From: Sipunculus nudus
Taxonomy: Eukaryota; Annelida; Sipuncula; Golfingiida; Sipunculidae
Direction: 5' to 3'
Assembly: GCA_026874595.1 (NCBI GenBank)
Contig: CM049317.1
Coordinates: 27,837,401-27,901,400 of the forward strand
DNA length: 64,000 nucleotides
The notes beneath the pieces were generated by a model. It made no database searches and was not told the origin of the DNA. It worked only from the letters and a program-made list of their open reading frames with translations. Below, one piece after another: positions 23,374 to 36,762 of this stretch. The translations under genes and the position numbers were made by a program. Within the stretch, counting starts at the first letter, position 1, and each line of letters opens with the position of its first letter.

Positions 23374-24037
23374 TATAACATATATGGATTTATTAAATTA
23401 ACCTTATAACCACATTTCAGACCATCTTTTTTGTATAAACAGTAGGTCAAGATACTATTGAATCTGACTGGCTAGCTGGCCAGGAAACCTCCCCTTTTAC
23501 TTTTACCAAGGAAACGGCTGATTTTTATGCAACCCGCACAATTAGTCTTGTTAAAATTATGTACCAATTTTTTTTATCATATAGCTTTGTAGGTATTAAA
23601 GCAGGAAGGAATGAAGAACAAAGATATACTCACAATGCTTGAACAGGTGTCTCGGTGGTTTCGGCTGCAATGCTTAGTTTCCCGCCAGAATGTTGGCATC
23701 ACAAGGACACAGAAAATAAAGACGACCCCAGTGCCAGGGGGCGAAGGGTTACCGGTACACGAGTGCGCCTAAGCGGATCATTTGACAAGTGACATATGAC
23801 AGTTGATGTGAGAGGGCCGCAGTGCTCACAGAATGAGCTTGCTATCATGTACAGTCCACCAATTAATGGTTCCTGGTTAAATTGCAAGTTTGGAAATGAT
23901 AGCAGTCTATACCAGATTCTTGATTGATAGCAGTTTATATATACATCAGAAAGGAATGTATGTGCATTTGTTGATGCATGTATAAACCATTATATAACAT
24001 ATCTTTATTCCCCTTTTAGCTTAATCTATTATACAGG

Positions 24038-24072
<35 letters not shown>

Positions 24073-24199
24073 CAATTAAATATTGACTCTCCTTGTATGT
24101 ATCAGATTTTAAAATGTTAATAAATATTAACAATATATTTATGGCAGGTTTAATATTCATCCGACAAATAAGCACAATGTACGGTCATACTACTACTAC

Positions 24200-24294
<95 letters not shown>

Positions 24295-26457
24295 CAAGGG
24301 CAACGGGTTGTTAGGTCATTGCTGATCAGTACTGCATGCAGCTAAACTAATCCCTCCCCCCCCCCTTTTACGTATATCATTCTGTCTTGAATACACTATT
24401 TTTTGGAACACTCAGCAATCTTTTTGTTGTTTGAGAACACGTCCATTGCAGAACCGGTGGTCTCATTTAAACAAGCAATTAAGGATCTGGGTATAGTAAT
24501 TTTTAGCGCAATTGTACTTTCACTGAAAGTGAATTATGATTTATTGACAATTGTATTACCATAAACAAATATTAACAGCTGCTTCTATGACTGTAAAATT
24601 CATGTAGAGCAATAAAATTACAAGCATATCCAAAGGTGATGTGCAGGGTTAAGAACATCCACATTGACAATCGTAATATAAATTAAATATAAAATGTTGA
24701 ATAGTACTGTTTACTATGATATAAATTTTTCACTATATGTGTGTATAGGTTGGGGGGGGGGGGGGGGCTTAACGATATAGAGAAAGGTATAATATAGATG
24801 AATTAATTTCATATATAAGAAGAAACATTTCATCATAATAACCTTAAAACATTTTAAAAGCATCATATAGAAATATTCTAATTGATTAAATTGTAATTTT
24901 AATTTCTACCTTTAAAGACAATATATATGCATTACCATATATAAGAAAATTTATATTCAATTTTGCTGGTTGTATATAGAATGTATAACTTTTATGATTC
25001 AAACATTTTCCCATTAAAGCCATTTTTATATTAAAAACTGTTTAGGGCATAATTATGAAAGGGTTACATCATTTGTTTCCTGTAAAACATTCTTAATTTT
25101 TTTGATATATTACGAAAGTCTTTTGTTGAAATGTTTTAAAAGTATTTGATGTGCTACATAGTCAACACCTACAACAAGACAAAATCAACAATGCCATACT
25201 TTAGCATAACGTTGGTGTAATAGGGTAAGAGGGAACAAATTCATATCCCACCGATACCAAATATTTTACCGAGTTTTGATGTTTATAGCGGTAACTGCAT
25301 GCTGCCTCTAGCTGCCATTTATTTCAAGGCCCGTTGTTATACTCTTACAAATATCTACTTTCATATTGCAGAAATTTATTATTTTATTACTTTCTTACAA
25401 CCATGCAGATAATTTGCATGATTATATACATGGACATTACCACTGTGATGATCACACATATTAAAACAAACATTGCATGCAGTTTTTTTTAAATCTGCAA
25501 TAGTTTTTTTACTATTATTTTTATAATCTTCTAAGCAAATATTTTTATGTTTTTATGTAACTAACAACGGACATGATTATAATGTAATGTATGATTGTCT
25601 AAAATAAAATAATAATAAAAATGATGATATTTTAAAATAATAATATCTGTTTACACTTTTTATTTTTTTTTGTGTTTTAAGGATTTATTAAAACTCAAAT
25701 TATGAATTTCAAGAGACTACTTAAAAATGCATTTATTATAACCTGTATGCAAACATGACCTCGGTCTGTCTCCATGTCTGTGCCTCTTAGAAATTATATC
25801 CTGTTTTTTTTTTACATGTTTCCATCATGCATTTCCCGATGTTAGCTACCCAAAGTTTGTTCTCAGCTTCATTTGTTGATCCCATATCTTATGCCCATGC
25901 AGTTTTTATAAAGTCATGCGTAAACCAACCCGCCAAAACTCCTAATGGTTTATACCCAATTATTTTTATTAAAATTGGAACTAAGCCGGCTCGGTTGGTT
26001 TCCCCCTTCTCATATGGGTCTGAATTAATAAAAGTACAATAAAATGCACTATTACCATTTTTATTTTGTTCCCTGAATTTACATAAACTTCTGCCAGGAA
26101 AACAAAGCTTCTAAATTTTATAATGTATTTTATTGCTGGGTATAATAGTGCCGTTATGCACCTCATGAAAATGTTGATATAGTACGTCTTTAATTTAAGC
26201 AATTTAATAACAGCAATACACAAGTATTTGACCTTCACAATGATTTATGACATTATATGTATTGCATATCATTTGAAACACACTTCATGCCCTTGTATCA
26301 TTAAAAAATATTTAAGGCCAAATAAAAATGATTCCCTAAAAAGCATGCATGCACTCTTATACCTTAAAAATATTGATGCCAGTTTGACGTCAATTTGACA
26401 TCTAAAACTTGACATCGATTCGATGTCATATGAACATTAATTAGATTGACGAATATT

Positions 26458-26460
<3 letters not shown>
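22000..26460. other. AT-rich intergenic or intronic DNA with microsatellites
   Basis: It holds (AT/GT)n at 22531-22597, (AT)n at 23332-23369 and 24041-24070, (ACT)(AAT)n then (AT)n at 24190-24291, and a G run at about 24752-24768. A GC-richer island at 23640-23880 ends, on the minus strand, with an ATG-led 22-codon frame and a donor GTGAGTAT. That might be a 5' exon, but nothing supports it further. No other gene was seen. Confidence 0.5.
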
Positions 26461-26497
<37 letters not shown>

Positions 26498-26501
<4 letters not shown>

Positions 26502-28338
26502 ACGCCCCAGATGTGATATTGCACATTAAATGGGCCATGCATGAAACGGGCAGTTATTTTGCCCATTACGTGAAATGGGCATATTCACTAAAATTCTGCT
26601 TGCCCATTTCATGAAATGAGCAACTTAACAATCGGCAATATATTTCTCAGTTCTGTAAGTATTAAGGAATACTATAATTGAATGTATAATGTGCATGGAA
26701 CACCTTTCCCTTTTTTGATTGAGTTAATCGTAATTGATAAAGTGAAAAAAGACATATTTGCAGCTAACATTTTATAGTATATAGTTATATGTATATATTG
26801 ATATAAATCTAGTTTTCAATTATTAATATGTTAATGTACATAATTATTACTAAGCTTTATTTTACATTATTTATTTATTACCAATTACATTAAATTATTT
26901 TAGAAACATGAATTATGAGTAACTGATATTGGTAAGTTTCATCAATCTCATAGCTCTATGGCCTGATAATCACTTAACTAATGAAACCTTCAAAGTACTT
27001 GTATTTACTCATTAACTGACCACACTGAGTTGGTACTGAGTTCATGCTTTGTAGGTTGTTTTTTTCAACTGCTAAATTAAAAATGGTTTTTGTGAATCAT
27101 AGGATTGTTACTAACTGTTGGCCTATATAATGACATCTGAGTCAGAAGTATACTTTGCTTGCCAAGTAATTTTCAAATGATTAGCCAATTGGTATTCGGT
27201 GACATTCAAAGCATATATTAATATATTATTAAAATTCCAGAAAAGTGTGTAGATGCACATTTGTGAATTTCAGACCTAAAAGCTGTTTGAACATATATTA
27301 CATGATGAGCTTAGATAAATATTACATATTGAGAGAATATATATTTTTTCAACTTGTAGATATATCACATTAAACATGTAACTGAGTTATATTTGATTTT
27401 GATTTTTATAGCCCTCATAATCTGAAAATATTTTAGACACTACTGAAAACAGCATCTCATTTACATGATTTTGAATACCTGTACTAGAAATCAGACTTAA
27501 TGTTTTCCATAAAGCAACAGATCAAACTCAATTAAAGTGCATGAACAAATTATTTTATATAGCAATCATTTAAACATTATTAAGATGAAATAATTATTGA
27601 AACCTGCCGTTAAATAAGTGTTTCGATATGTTTTCTCTGAGATGTGAGAAAATAAACAATATTATAGTATAAACTGGTAAAGTATAATATATAAGTATAT
27701 ATAGATCTTAAAAGTTTCAAATTAAAAACCTTAAACATTCCTGCTGAAACCCATTCAAGTATTTTAATACATCAAATATTGAAAACCCTGAAAGGAAACC
27801 ATATTTTCACTTGTGCTACGTTAACAATTTACTTTGATCATCAAACAGCCATTGAAGAACCTGAAATATTTAAATGTTTCATATGATGATTAACATTAGA
27901 TTGTGAACCCCACTATTATTACTAAAAATATATTTACTGAAATATAGTGAAATGTATCATTGTCATTGGGGCTAAATATTATTATATTTACTTATACGGT
28001 CAAGCTGATTTGTATGATATAATACGTGTTTATAATAAAGTGTAGAGAATTATTCAAATGTTTTGTTTTCATCTGACACAAAACAGGGTTTTTTTTACAT
28101 ATATGCCTTATCTAATATTAGCTAGAATGGGTAATCAGAATCCATTAGAGATTTAAAGTTTTAAAAGGTGCGCATTTCATGAAATGGGCAACAGTTTTCT
28201 TGCTCATTTCATGAACTGGGCAAGCAGCATTTAGTGAATTTGCCTATTTCATTCGGCAAAGTGGTTGCCCATTTCACGAAATGAATAAAATAATTGCCCA
28301 TTTCATGATGTGGGCAATTTCACGTTTGGAGTGTAACA
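26498..28338. mobile_element. 1.84-kb terminal-inverted-repeat element, non-coding
   Basis: The left end starts TGTTACGCCCCAGATGTGA. The right end, reverse-complemented, starts TGTTACACTCCAAACGTGA. Both arms continue alike for about 135 bp, sharing words such as GGGCA-N-TATTTTG/ATTCAT and TTCACTAAA-T-CTGCTTGCCCA then TTCATGAAATGAGCAA. Each arm is packed with the palindrome CCCATTTCATGAAATGGG and variants. The 1.5-kb interior is AT-rich and lacks an ORF. It inserted at, or expanded beside, an (AT)n tract (26460-26497), which obscures the target-site duplication. Confidence 0.8.
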
Positions 28339-28435
28339 TGTACATCATATTTCCTTTTAAAATCGATTTCCTAATTTTCTTATTCTACTTCTAGAGAAAA
28401 TACCATCAAATAAAATCTGAAATGACATTGAAATG

Positions 28436-31400
28436 CACGAACTCATTCCATGCTATCACTGTGAGCTCACAGTGTGAATTCACTGCGGTGCCATTTCATC
28501 CAGTGATATAACCGTGAACTCACTGTTGTGTAACATGCTTGAGCTCACTGCTATATACTATCACTATTAGTCTACGGCCGTGAATTAACCGCGGTGTCAC
28601 ATTTTGACGTCATCCTGGGATATCACTCTGAACTAACTGTTGTGTAACAGACATGACCTCATGTCATGCTATCACTGTGATCTAACGGTTGTGAATTCAT
28701 AGTGGTGTCACATTTTTTACGTTTTCCTGTGATATCATTGTGAACTGATTGTTCTATATCATACATGAGCTCATTTCTATGCTATCACTGTGAGCTCATG
28801 GTTGTGAATTCACCGCGGTGTCAAAATTTGACGTCATCCTTTGATATCACTGTGAATTCACTGTTGTGTAACAGAAATGAACTCATGCCATGATATCACT
28901 GTGGTTGTAAATTCACCGTGCTGTCACATTTTGAATTCATCCTGTGATACCAATGTGAACTCACTGTTGTGTACCAGACATGAACTCATACTGTGAGTTC
29001 CCAGCCGTAAATTCACCGTGCTGACACTTTTTGAAGTCATCCTGAGATATCACTCTGAACTAACTGTTGTGAAATACACATGACCTCATGTCATGCTTTC
29101 ACTGTGAGCTCACAGTTGTGAATTCATTGTGGTATCACATTTTTTATGTCATCCTGTGATATCATTGTGAACTCACTGTTGGATAACATACATGAGCTCA
29201 CTGCTATGCTATCACTGTGAGCTCACGGTTGTGAATTCACCGCGGCGTCTCATTTTGACGTCAACCTATGATATTACTGTGAACTCACTGTTGTGTTACA
29301 GACATGAACTCATGCCATGATATTACTGTGAGCTCACGGTTATGAATTCACCGTGGTGTCACATTTTTGGCGTCATCCTGTGATTTCACTGTGAACTCAC
29401 TGTTGTGTAACAGACATGAGCACACTGCTATGCTATCACTGTGAGCTCACGGTTATGAATTCACCGCGGCGTCTCATTTTGAGACGTGAGCTCACATGCT
29501 ATTATATCATTTTGAGTTCACTGTTGTGAATTCACCGTGGTGTCACATATTTTGCCTCATCCTGGGATATCACTGTTAACTCAATGTTGTGTAACAGAAA
29601 TGAACTCTAGCAATGCCATCATTGTGAAGTCATGGTTATGAATTCACTGTGGTGTTACATTTATAACGTCATCCTGAGATATCACTGTGAACTCACTGTT
29701 GTGTAACAGACATGAACTCATCCCATGATATCACAGTGAGCTCGCGGTTGTGAATTCACCGTGGTGTCACATTTTTGATGTCATCCTGTGATATCACTGT
29801 GAACTCGCTGTTGTGTAACAGACATGAACTCATGCCATGAGATTACTGTGAGCTCACTGTTGTGAATTCACCGTGATGTCACATTTTGACGTCATCCTGT
29901 GATATCACGGTGGGCTCGCTGATGAGTAACATACATGAACTCGTGCTATGATATCATTTTGAGCTCACTGTTGTGAATTCACAGTGGTGTCACATTTTTT
30001 ACCTCATCCTGGGATATCACTGTGAACCCAATGTTGTGTAACAGAAATGAACTCCAGCAATGCCATCATTGTAAACTCATGGTTATGAATTCACTGTGGT
30101 GTTACATTTATAACGTCATCCTGAGATATCATTGTGAACTCACTGTTGTGTAACAGACATGAACTCATCCCATGATATCACTGTGAGCAAACGGTTGTGA
30201 ATTCAACGTGTTGTCACATTTTTTATGTCATCCTGTGATATCACTGTGAACTCGCTGTTGTGTAACAGACATGAACTCATGCCATGATATATTTCTGTGA
30301 GCTCACGGTTCTGAATTCACCGTGGTGTCACATTTTTGATGTCATCCTGTGATATCACTGTGAACTCGCTGTTGTGTTACAGACATGAACTCATGCCATG
30401 AGATTACTATGAGCTCACTGTTGTGAATTCACCGTGATGTCACATTTTTACGTCATCCTGTGATATCATGGTGGGCTCGCTGATGAGTAACATACATGAA
30501 CTCGTGCTATGATATCATTTTGAGCTCACTGTTGTGAATTCACAGTGGTTCACATTTTTTACCTCATCCTGGGATATCACTGTGAACTCAATGTTTTGTA
30601 ACAGAAATGAACTCAAGCAATGCCATCATTGTGAACTCATGGTTATGAGTTCACTGTGGTGTTACATTTATAACGTCATCCTGAGATATCATTGTGAACT
30701 CACTGTTGGGTAACAGACATGAACTTATCCCATGATATCACTGTGAGCAAACGGTTGTGAATTCCCCGTGGTGTCACATTTTTTATATCATCCTGTGATA
30801 TAACTGTAACTCGCTGTTGTGTAACAGACATGAACTCATGTCACGATATTACTGTGAGCTCACGGTTCTGAATTCACCGTGGTTTCACATTTTTGATGTT
30901 ATCCTGTGATATCACTGTGAACTCACTGTTGTGTAACAGACATGAACTCATGCCATGATATCACTGTGAGCTCACGGTTGTGAATTTACCGTGGTGTCAC
31001 ATGTTTGACGTCATCCTGTGATTTCACTGTGAACTCACTATTGTGTAACAGACATGAGCACACTGCTATGCTATCACTGTGAGCTCACGGTTGTGAATTC
31101 ACCGCGGCGTCTCATTTTGAGACGTGAGCTCACATGCTATTATATCATTTTGAGTTCACTGTTGTGAATTCACCGTGGTGTCACATTTATTGCCTCATCC
31201 TGAGATATCACTGTTAACTCAATGTTGTGTAACAGAAATGAACTCTAGCAATGCCATCCTTGTGAAGTCATGGTTATGAATTCACTGTGGTGTTACATTT
31301 ATAACGTCATCCTGAGATATCACTGTGAACTCACTGTTGTGTAACAGACATGAACTCATCCCATGATATCACAGTGAGCTCGCGGTTGTGAATTCACCGT

Positions 31401-34395
31401 GGTGTCACATTTTTGATGTCATCCTGTGATATCACTGTGAACTCGCTGTTGTGTAACAGACATGAACTCATCCCATGATATCACAGTGAGCTCGCGGTTG
31501 TGAATTCACCGTGGTGTCACATTTTTGATGTCATCCTGTGATATCACTGTGAACTCACTGTTGTGTAACAGACATGAACTCATGCCATGATATCACTGTG
31601 AGCTCACGGTTGTGAATTTACCGTGGTGTCACATGTTTGACGTCATCCTGTGATTTCACTGTGAACTCACTATTGTGTAACAGACATGAGCACACTGCTA
31701 TGCTATCACTGTGAGCTCACGGTTGTGAATTCACCGCGGCGTCTCATTTTGAGACGTGAGCTCACATGCTATTATATCATTTTGAGTTCACTGTTGTGAA
31801 TTCACCGTGGTGTCACATTTATTGCCTCATCCTGAGATATCACTGTTAACTCAATGTTGTGTAACAGAAATGAACTCTAGCAATGCCATCCTTGTGAAGT
31901 CATGGTTATGAATTCACTGTGGTGTTACATTTATAACGTCATCCTGAGATATCACTGTGAACTCACTGTTGTGTAACAGACATGAACTCATCCCATGATA
32001 TCACAGTGAGCTCGCGGTTGTGAATTCACTGTGGTGTCACATTTTTGATGTCATCCTGTGATATCACTGTGAACTCGCTGTTGTGTAACAGACATGAACT
32101 CATCCCATGATATCACAGTGAGCTCGCGGTTGTGAATTCACCGTGGTGTCACATTTTTGATGTCATCCTGTGATATCACTGTGAACTCGCTGTTGTGTAA
32201 CAGACATGAACTCATGCCATGAGATTACTGTGAGCTCACTGTTGTGAATTCACCGTGATGTCACATTTTGACGTCATCCTGTGATATCACGGTGGGCTCG
32301 CTGATGAGTAACATACATGAACTCGTGCTATGATATCATTTTGAGCTCACTGTTGTGAATTCACAGTGGTGTCACATTTTTTACCTCATCCTGGGATATC
32401 ACTGTGAACCCAATGTTGTGTAACAGAAATGAACTCCAGCAATGCCATCATTGTAAACTCATGGTTATGAATTCACTGTGGTGTTACATTTATAACGTCA
32501 TCCTGAGATATCATTGTGAACTCACTGTTGTGTAACAGACATGAACTCATCCCATGATATCACTGTGAGCAAACGGTTGTGAATTCAACGTGTTGTCACA
32601 TTTTTTATGTCATCCTGTGATATCACTGTGAACTCGCTGTTGTGTAACAGACATGAACTCATGCCATGATATATTTCTGTGAGCTCACGGTTCTGAATTC
32701 ACCGTGGTGTCACATTTTTGATGTCATCCTGTGATATCACTGTGAACTCGCTGTTGTGTTACAGACATGAACTCATGCCATGAGATTACTATGAGCTCAC
32801 TGTTGTGAATTCACCGTGATGTCACATTTTTACGTCATCCTGTGATATCATGGTGGGCTCGCTGATGAGTAACATACATGAACTCGTGCTATGATATCAT
32901 TTTGAGCTCACTGTTGTGAATTCACAGTGGTTCACATTTTTTACCTCATCCTGGGATATCACTGTGAACTCAATGTTTTGTAACAGAAATGAACTCAAGC
33001 AATGCCATCATTGTGAACTCATGGTTATGAGTTCACTGTGGTGTTACATTTATAACGTCATCCTGAGATATCATTGTGAACTCACTGTTGGGTAACAGAC
33101 ATGAACTTATCCCATGATATCACTGTGAGCAAACGGTTGTGAATTCCCCGTGGTGTCACATTTTTTATATCATCCTGTGATATAACTGTAACTCGCTGTT
33201 GTGTAACAGACATGAACTCATGTCACGATATTACTGTGAGCTCACGGTTCTGAATTCACCGTGGTTTCACATTTTTGATGTTATCCTGTGATATCACTGT
33301 GAACTCACTGTTGTGTAACAGACATGAACTCATGCCATGATATCACTGTGAGCTCACGGTTGTGAATTTACCTTGGTGTCACATGTTTGACGTCATCCTG
33401 TGATTTCACTGTGAACTCACTATTGTGTAACAGACATGAGCACACTGCTATGCTATCACTGTGAGCTCACGGTTGTGAATTCACCGCGGCGTCTCATTTT
33501 GAGACGTGAGCTCACATGCTATTATATCATTTTGAGTTCACTGTTGTGAATTCACCGTGGTGTCACATTTATTGCCTCATCCTGAGATATCACTGTTAAC
33601 TCAATGTTGTGTAACAGAAATGAACTCTAGCAATGCCATCCTTGTGAAGTCATGGTTATGAATTCACTGTGGTGTTACATTTATAACGTCATCCTGAGAT
33701 ATCACTGTGAACTCACTGTTGTGTAACAGACATGAACTCATCCCATGATATCACAGTGAGCTCGCGGTTGTGAATTCACCGTGGTGTCACATTTTTGATG
33801 TCATCCTGTGATATCACTGTGAACTCGCTGTTGTGTAACAGACATGAACTCATGCCATGATATCACTGTGAGCTCACGGTTCTGAATTCACCGTGGTGTC
33901 ACATTTTTGATGTCATCCTGTGATATCACTGTGAACTCACTGTTGTGTAACAGACATGAACTCATGCCATGATATCACTGTGAGCTCACGTTTGTGAATT
34001 CACCGTGGTGTCACAGTTTTGACGTCATCCTGTGATATCACTGTGAACTCACTGTTGTATAACAAACATGAACTCATGCCATGATATCACTGTGAGCTCA
34101 TGGTTGTGAATTCACCGTGATGTCACATTTTTGACGTCATCATGTGATATCACTGTGAACTCACTGTTGTGTAGCAAACATGAACTCATGCCATGATATC
34201 ACTGTGAGCTCACGGTTGTGAATTCACTGTGGTGTCACATTATTGACGTCACTCTGTGATATCACTGTGAACTCAATGTTGTGTAACAGACATGAACTCA
34301 CTGCAGTGACCTAACCATGAGTTCACAGTTGGTTCATAGTTATGAACTCACACCCGTGACTCTCTAATGATATCACAGTGATCTCGAGGTTAGCT
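28436..34395. repeat. 6-kb satellite with ~112-bp basic unit and higher-order structure
   Basis: The basic unit is about 112 bp (measured at 34021, 34133, 34245). It consists of serial near-palindromes of form GTGANNTCAC (GTGATATCAC, GTGAACTCAC, GTGAGCTCAC, GTGAATTCAC) plus a TGACGTCATCC or TGATGTCATCC word. Longer duplications overlie this: a marker beginning GTCTCATTTTGAGACGTGAG recurs at 29471, 31109, 31741 and 33491, and other markers recur at a lag of 2382 bp (for example 29881 and 32263). There is no coding potential. Confidence 0.95.
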
Positions 34396-34426
34396 CACGT
34401 CTTGACTGGGTTATTACGTGACCCAC

Positions 34427-34560
34427 TTTATATACCTTCACACCCTAAGCCGGGAACCTTCTACTTCTCGAACAGTCTACAAAGAACCCTACTTCACAGT
34501 AAACACGTCTTTCAGTATTTCTCTAGAAAGACATAGCCGTGTGTCTACACATACCAGGCT
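34427..34560 (-). mobile_element. Second copy of LTR promoter segment, flanked by 14-bp direct repeat
   Basis: These 134 bp match 10624-10757 at all but about three positions, including the TATA box. The piece is bracketed by ATTACGTGACCCAC at 34413-34426 and 34562-34575, as if it was inserted as a unit. It abuts the 6-kb satellite, just as the first copy abuts the 180-bp satellite. Confidence 0.8.
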
Positions 34561-34899
34561 AATTACGTGACCCACGACCAAGCGTGAAAACTCAAGGCCC
34601 ACATGACAACGAGAGTTCAACCAGTACGGAATGTAACAACAACACGAGTTACGCCCGTGTCACATAATAGAGCACCTGTAACAATATGGACACGCCAAAT
34701 ATGAACTTTTTTGGATGTCTCACTTAAAAGGATACTTAACTGGGGCAGCAGTGCATGGCGCCACATTGCATGCTGACACGCTGGGCCTGGGTAACAATAA
34801 GAATAAAACACTGCCAGCTCACCATGACAGCTAATGAGGACACATTCAAATTTGTGCCACATCTGACTATCTGGGTGCTCAGTATCATGTTTTCGGTGC

Positions 34900-36062
34900 A
34901 AAATATAGGTTTCAGTGACCTAATTTTAGGTTTCCAAGGACACTTGCCTAATGTGCCCTGAATTTTATGTTAGAAGATCCTAAGCCTAATGGATTCAATT
35001 TGTGCCCTGTCTGACTGTGTGGGTGCTTATATGACATCTTTTCCTGTAGGTCATATAATATAGGTCATGGTGACCTAATTTCAGGTATGCGAGGACATTT
35101 GCCAAGGACGTCTAAGAATGTTACATTAGAAGATTCTAATTACAATGTGTTCCCTGTCTGATGTTTTTTGCCTGTAGGTCGAAAAATGTAGGTCATAATG
35201 ACCTAATTTCAGGATTACAAGGAGATTTGCCCATAATCTCCAAGGATATTGTGTTAGAAGATTCAAGGCCTAACAGATAGGATTGTGCCCATCTGACATT
35301 CTGGGTGCTTAAAATCATGTTTTCGGCCCATAGGTCACAAAATATAGGTAACCATGAACTAATTTTAGGATTACATGGAGATTTGGCCTAAAACCTTCCA
35401 GGATATTTTGTAAGAAGATTCTAAGCCCAACAGATACGCATTTGTCCCCATCTCACATTCAGGGTGTTCTTATGACATATATTTCCTATAGGTCGCAGAA
35501 TAAAAGGTCACAGTGACCTTAATTTGGGTTTATTATGTCCGATTGCTTAAAATCAAGTTTTTCGGGCATAGGTCCCAAAATATAGGTCACCATGACCTAA
35601 TATCAGTATTTATAGGAGATAAGCCTAGAAACTCCCAGGATATTGTGTAAGAAGATTCTAGGCCTAGCAGATACGATTTGTCATCATCTGACATTCAGGG
35701 TTCTCATATGACATCATTTTCCTATAGGTCGCAGAATATAGGTAACAGTGACCTACTTTCAGGTTTCAAGGACATTCGCCTAATACCTCCCTAAATGTTT
35801 TGATAGTGTATATATTCTAGTCAGAATGATTACAATTTGTTTCCCGCCTGACTGTCAGGGTGCTCAAAATAATGTTTTGGGCCCGTAGAGCACAAAATAT
35901 AGGTCACCATGAACTAATTTCAGGTTTCCTAGGAGATTTTCTGGGAACTGCCTGGATATACAGTAAGAAGTTTCTAGGTCTAACGGTTACGATATGTGCC
36001 CTGTTAACGGACCGACGGACGCCGGACAAAGGGTGATCGCTAAAACAGTCAGCTGAGCCAAT
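34900..36062 (-). repeat. AGCTCAGCTGA-family element with tandem units bearing AGGTCA palindromes
   Basis: The right edge reads GACCGACGGACGCCGGACAA then GATCGCTAAAACAGTCAGCT, the inverse family start. Inside, a unit of about 120-180 bp repeats six to seven times, with the words ATAGGTCAC-ATGACCTAAT, AGGAGATTTG and AGAAGATTCTA-GCCTA. Four perfect AGGTCA-N3-TGACCT sites occur (35062, 35190, 35505, 35584). It is inverted relative to 54492-56194. The far end near 34900 is not resolved. Confidence 0.75.
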
Positions 36063-36197
36063 AAAAAAAAATCAAAATTGCGTTATAAAATGGTTATTAC
36101 ATAATCTAGATTGACATATACAGACCATAAGGTTTTCAGGATTATACACTTGTGAATGTTTATGGTTAGGCCTATATCAGGGCACAATTCGAGACAA

Positions 36198-36372
36198 ACT
36201 GCAGGGGCTGATCCAGGATTTTGGAAAGGGGAGATTTCAACCTAAAAACCTAATAGAAACTTCCTAGATCCGGAAGGGGAGGGGTCCAGCCACGAAAAAA
36301 TTGGTCAAAATCCTGAGATAAAGGTTGCTGCGGCTAAAAAGGAGGGGTTCCGGACCCGTTATAACATGCTCA
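36198..36372. mobile_element. GGATCC-ended MITE, copy 1 (degenerate)
   Basis: It starts GGGGCTGATCCAGGATTTTG and ends GGGGTTCCGGACCCGTTAT. The interior AAAATCCTGAGATAAAGGTT matches the copies at 38448-38635 and 39346-39545 in arrangement. About 175 bp, no coding capacity. Confidence 0.6.
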
Positions 36373-36696
36373 GCTGGTCCACATATTGGACTGCACTTAT
36401 AGGCAGATGTTAACGGCCTTCCACGCGCTGCCGGTAAGGTCAGGCGCTCATTTTGAGCCCTGGGCTTGGCACACTAATACATGTGTTTCCGATGTAGACA
36501 CAGTCAGCGGGCATGCATGTTTACTGCACGTGACGAGCACGGACTATGCTTGGGTCCGTGAACTATATGCATCATTGTTGATCTTTATCAGACGGCGGGC
36601 TTATATTCTTAAAAGGATTTTTCCTTACTTTTATCATTTGTCAATATATATCGAAAAACTGGACCCGAACATGTAGTGTTTATAAGCCTTATATTG

Positions 36697-36702
<6 letters not shown>

Positions 36703-36761
<59 letters not shown>
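36703..36761. repeat. (AT)n microsatellite
   Basis: About 58 bp of pure alternating TA. Confidence 0.95.

Positions 36762-36762
<1 letters not shown>

Noticed and set aside
23697-23890. GC-rich minus-strand segment with an ATG-led frame and donor GTGAGTAT
   Set aside because: Could be a first exon, but its phase does not join the 19266-19364 candidate and there is no homology.
28436-34395. CRISPR-like direct repeats
   Set aside because: Animal DNA; units are contiguous 112-bp satellites with no unique spacers.
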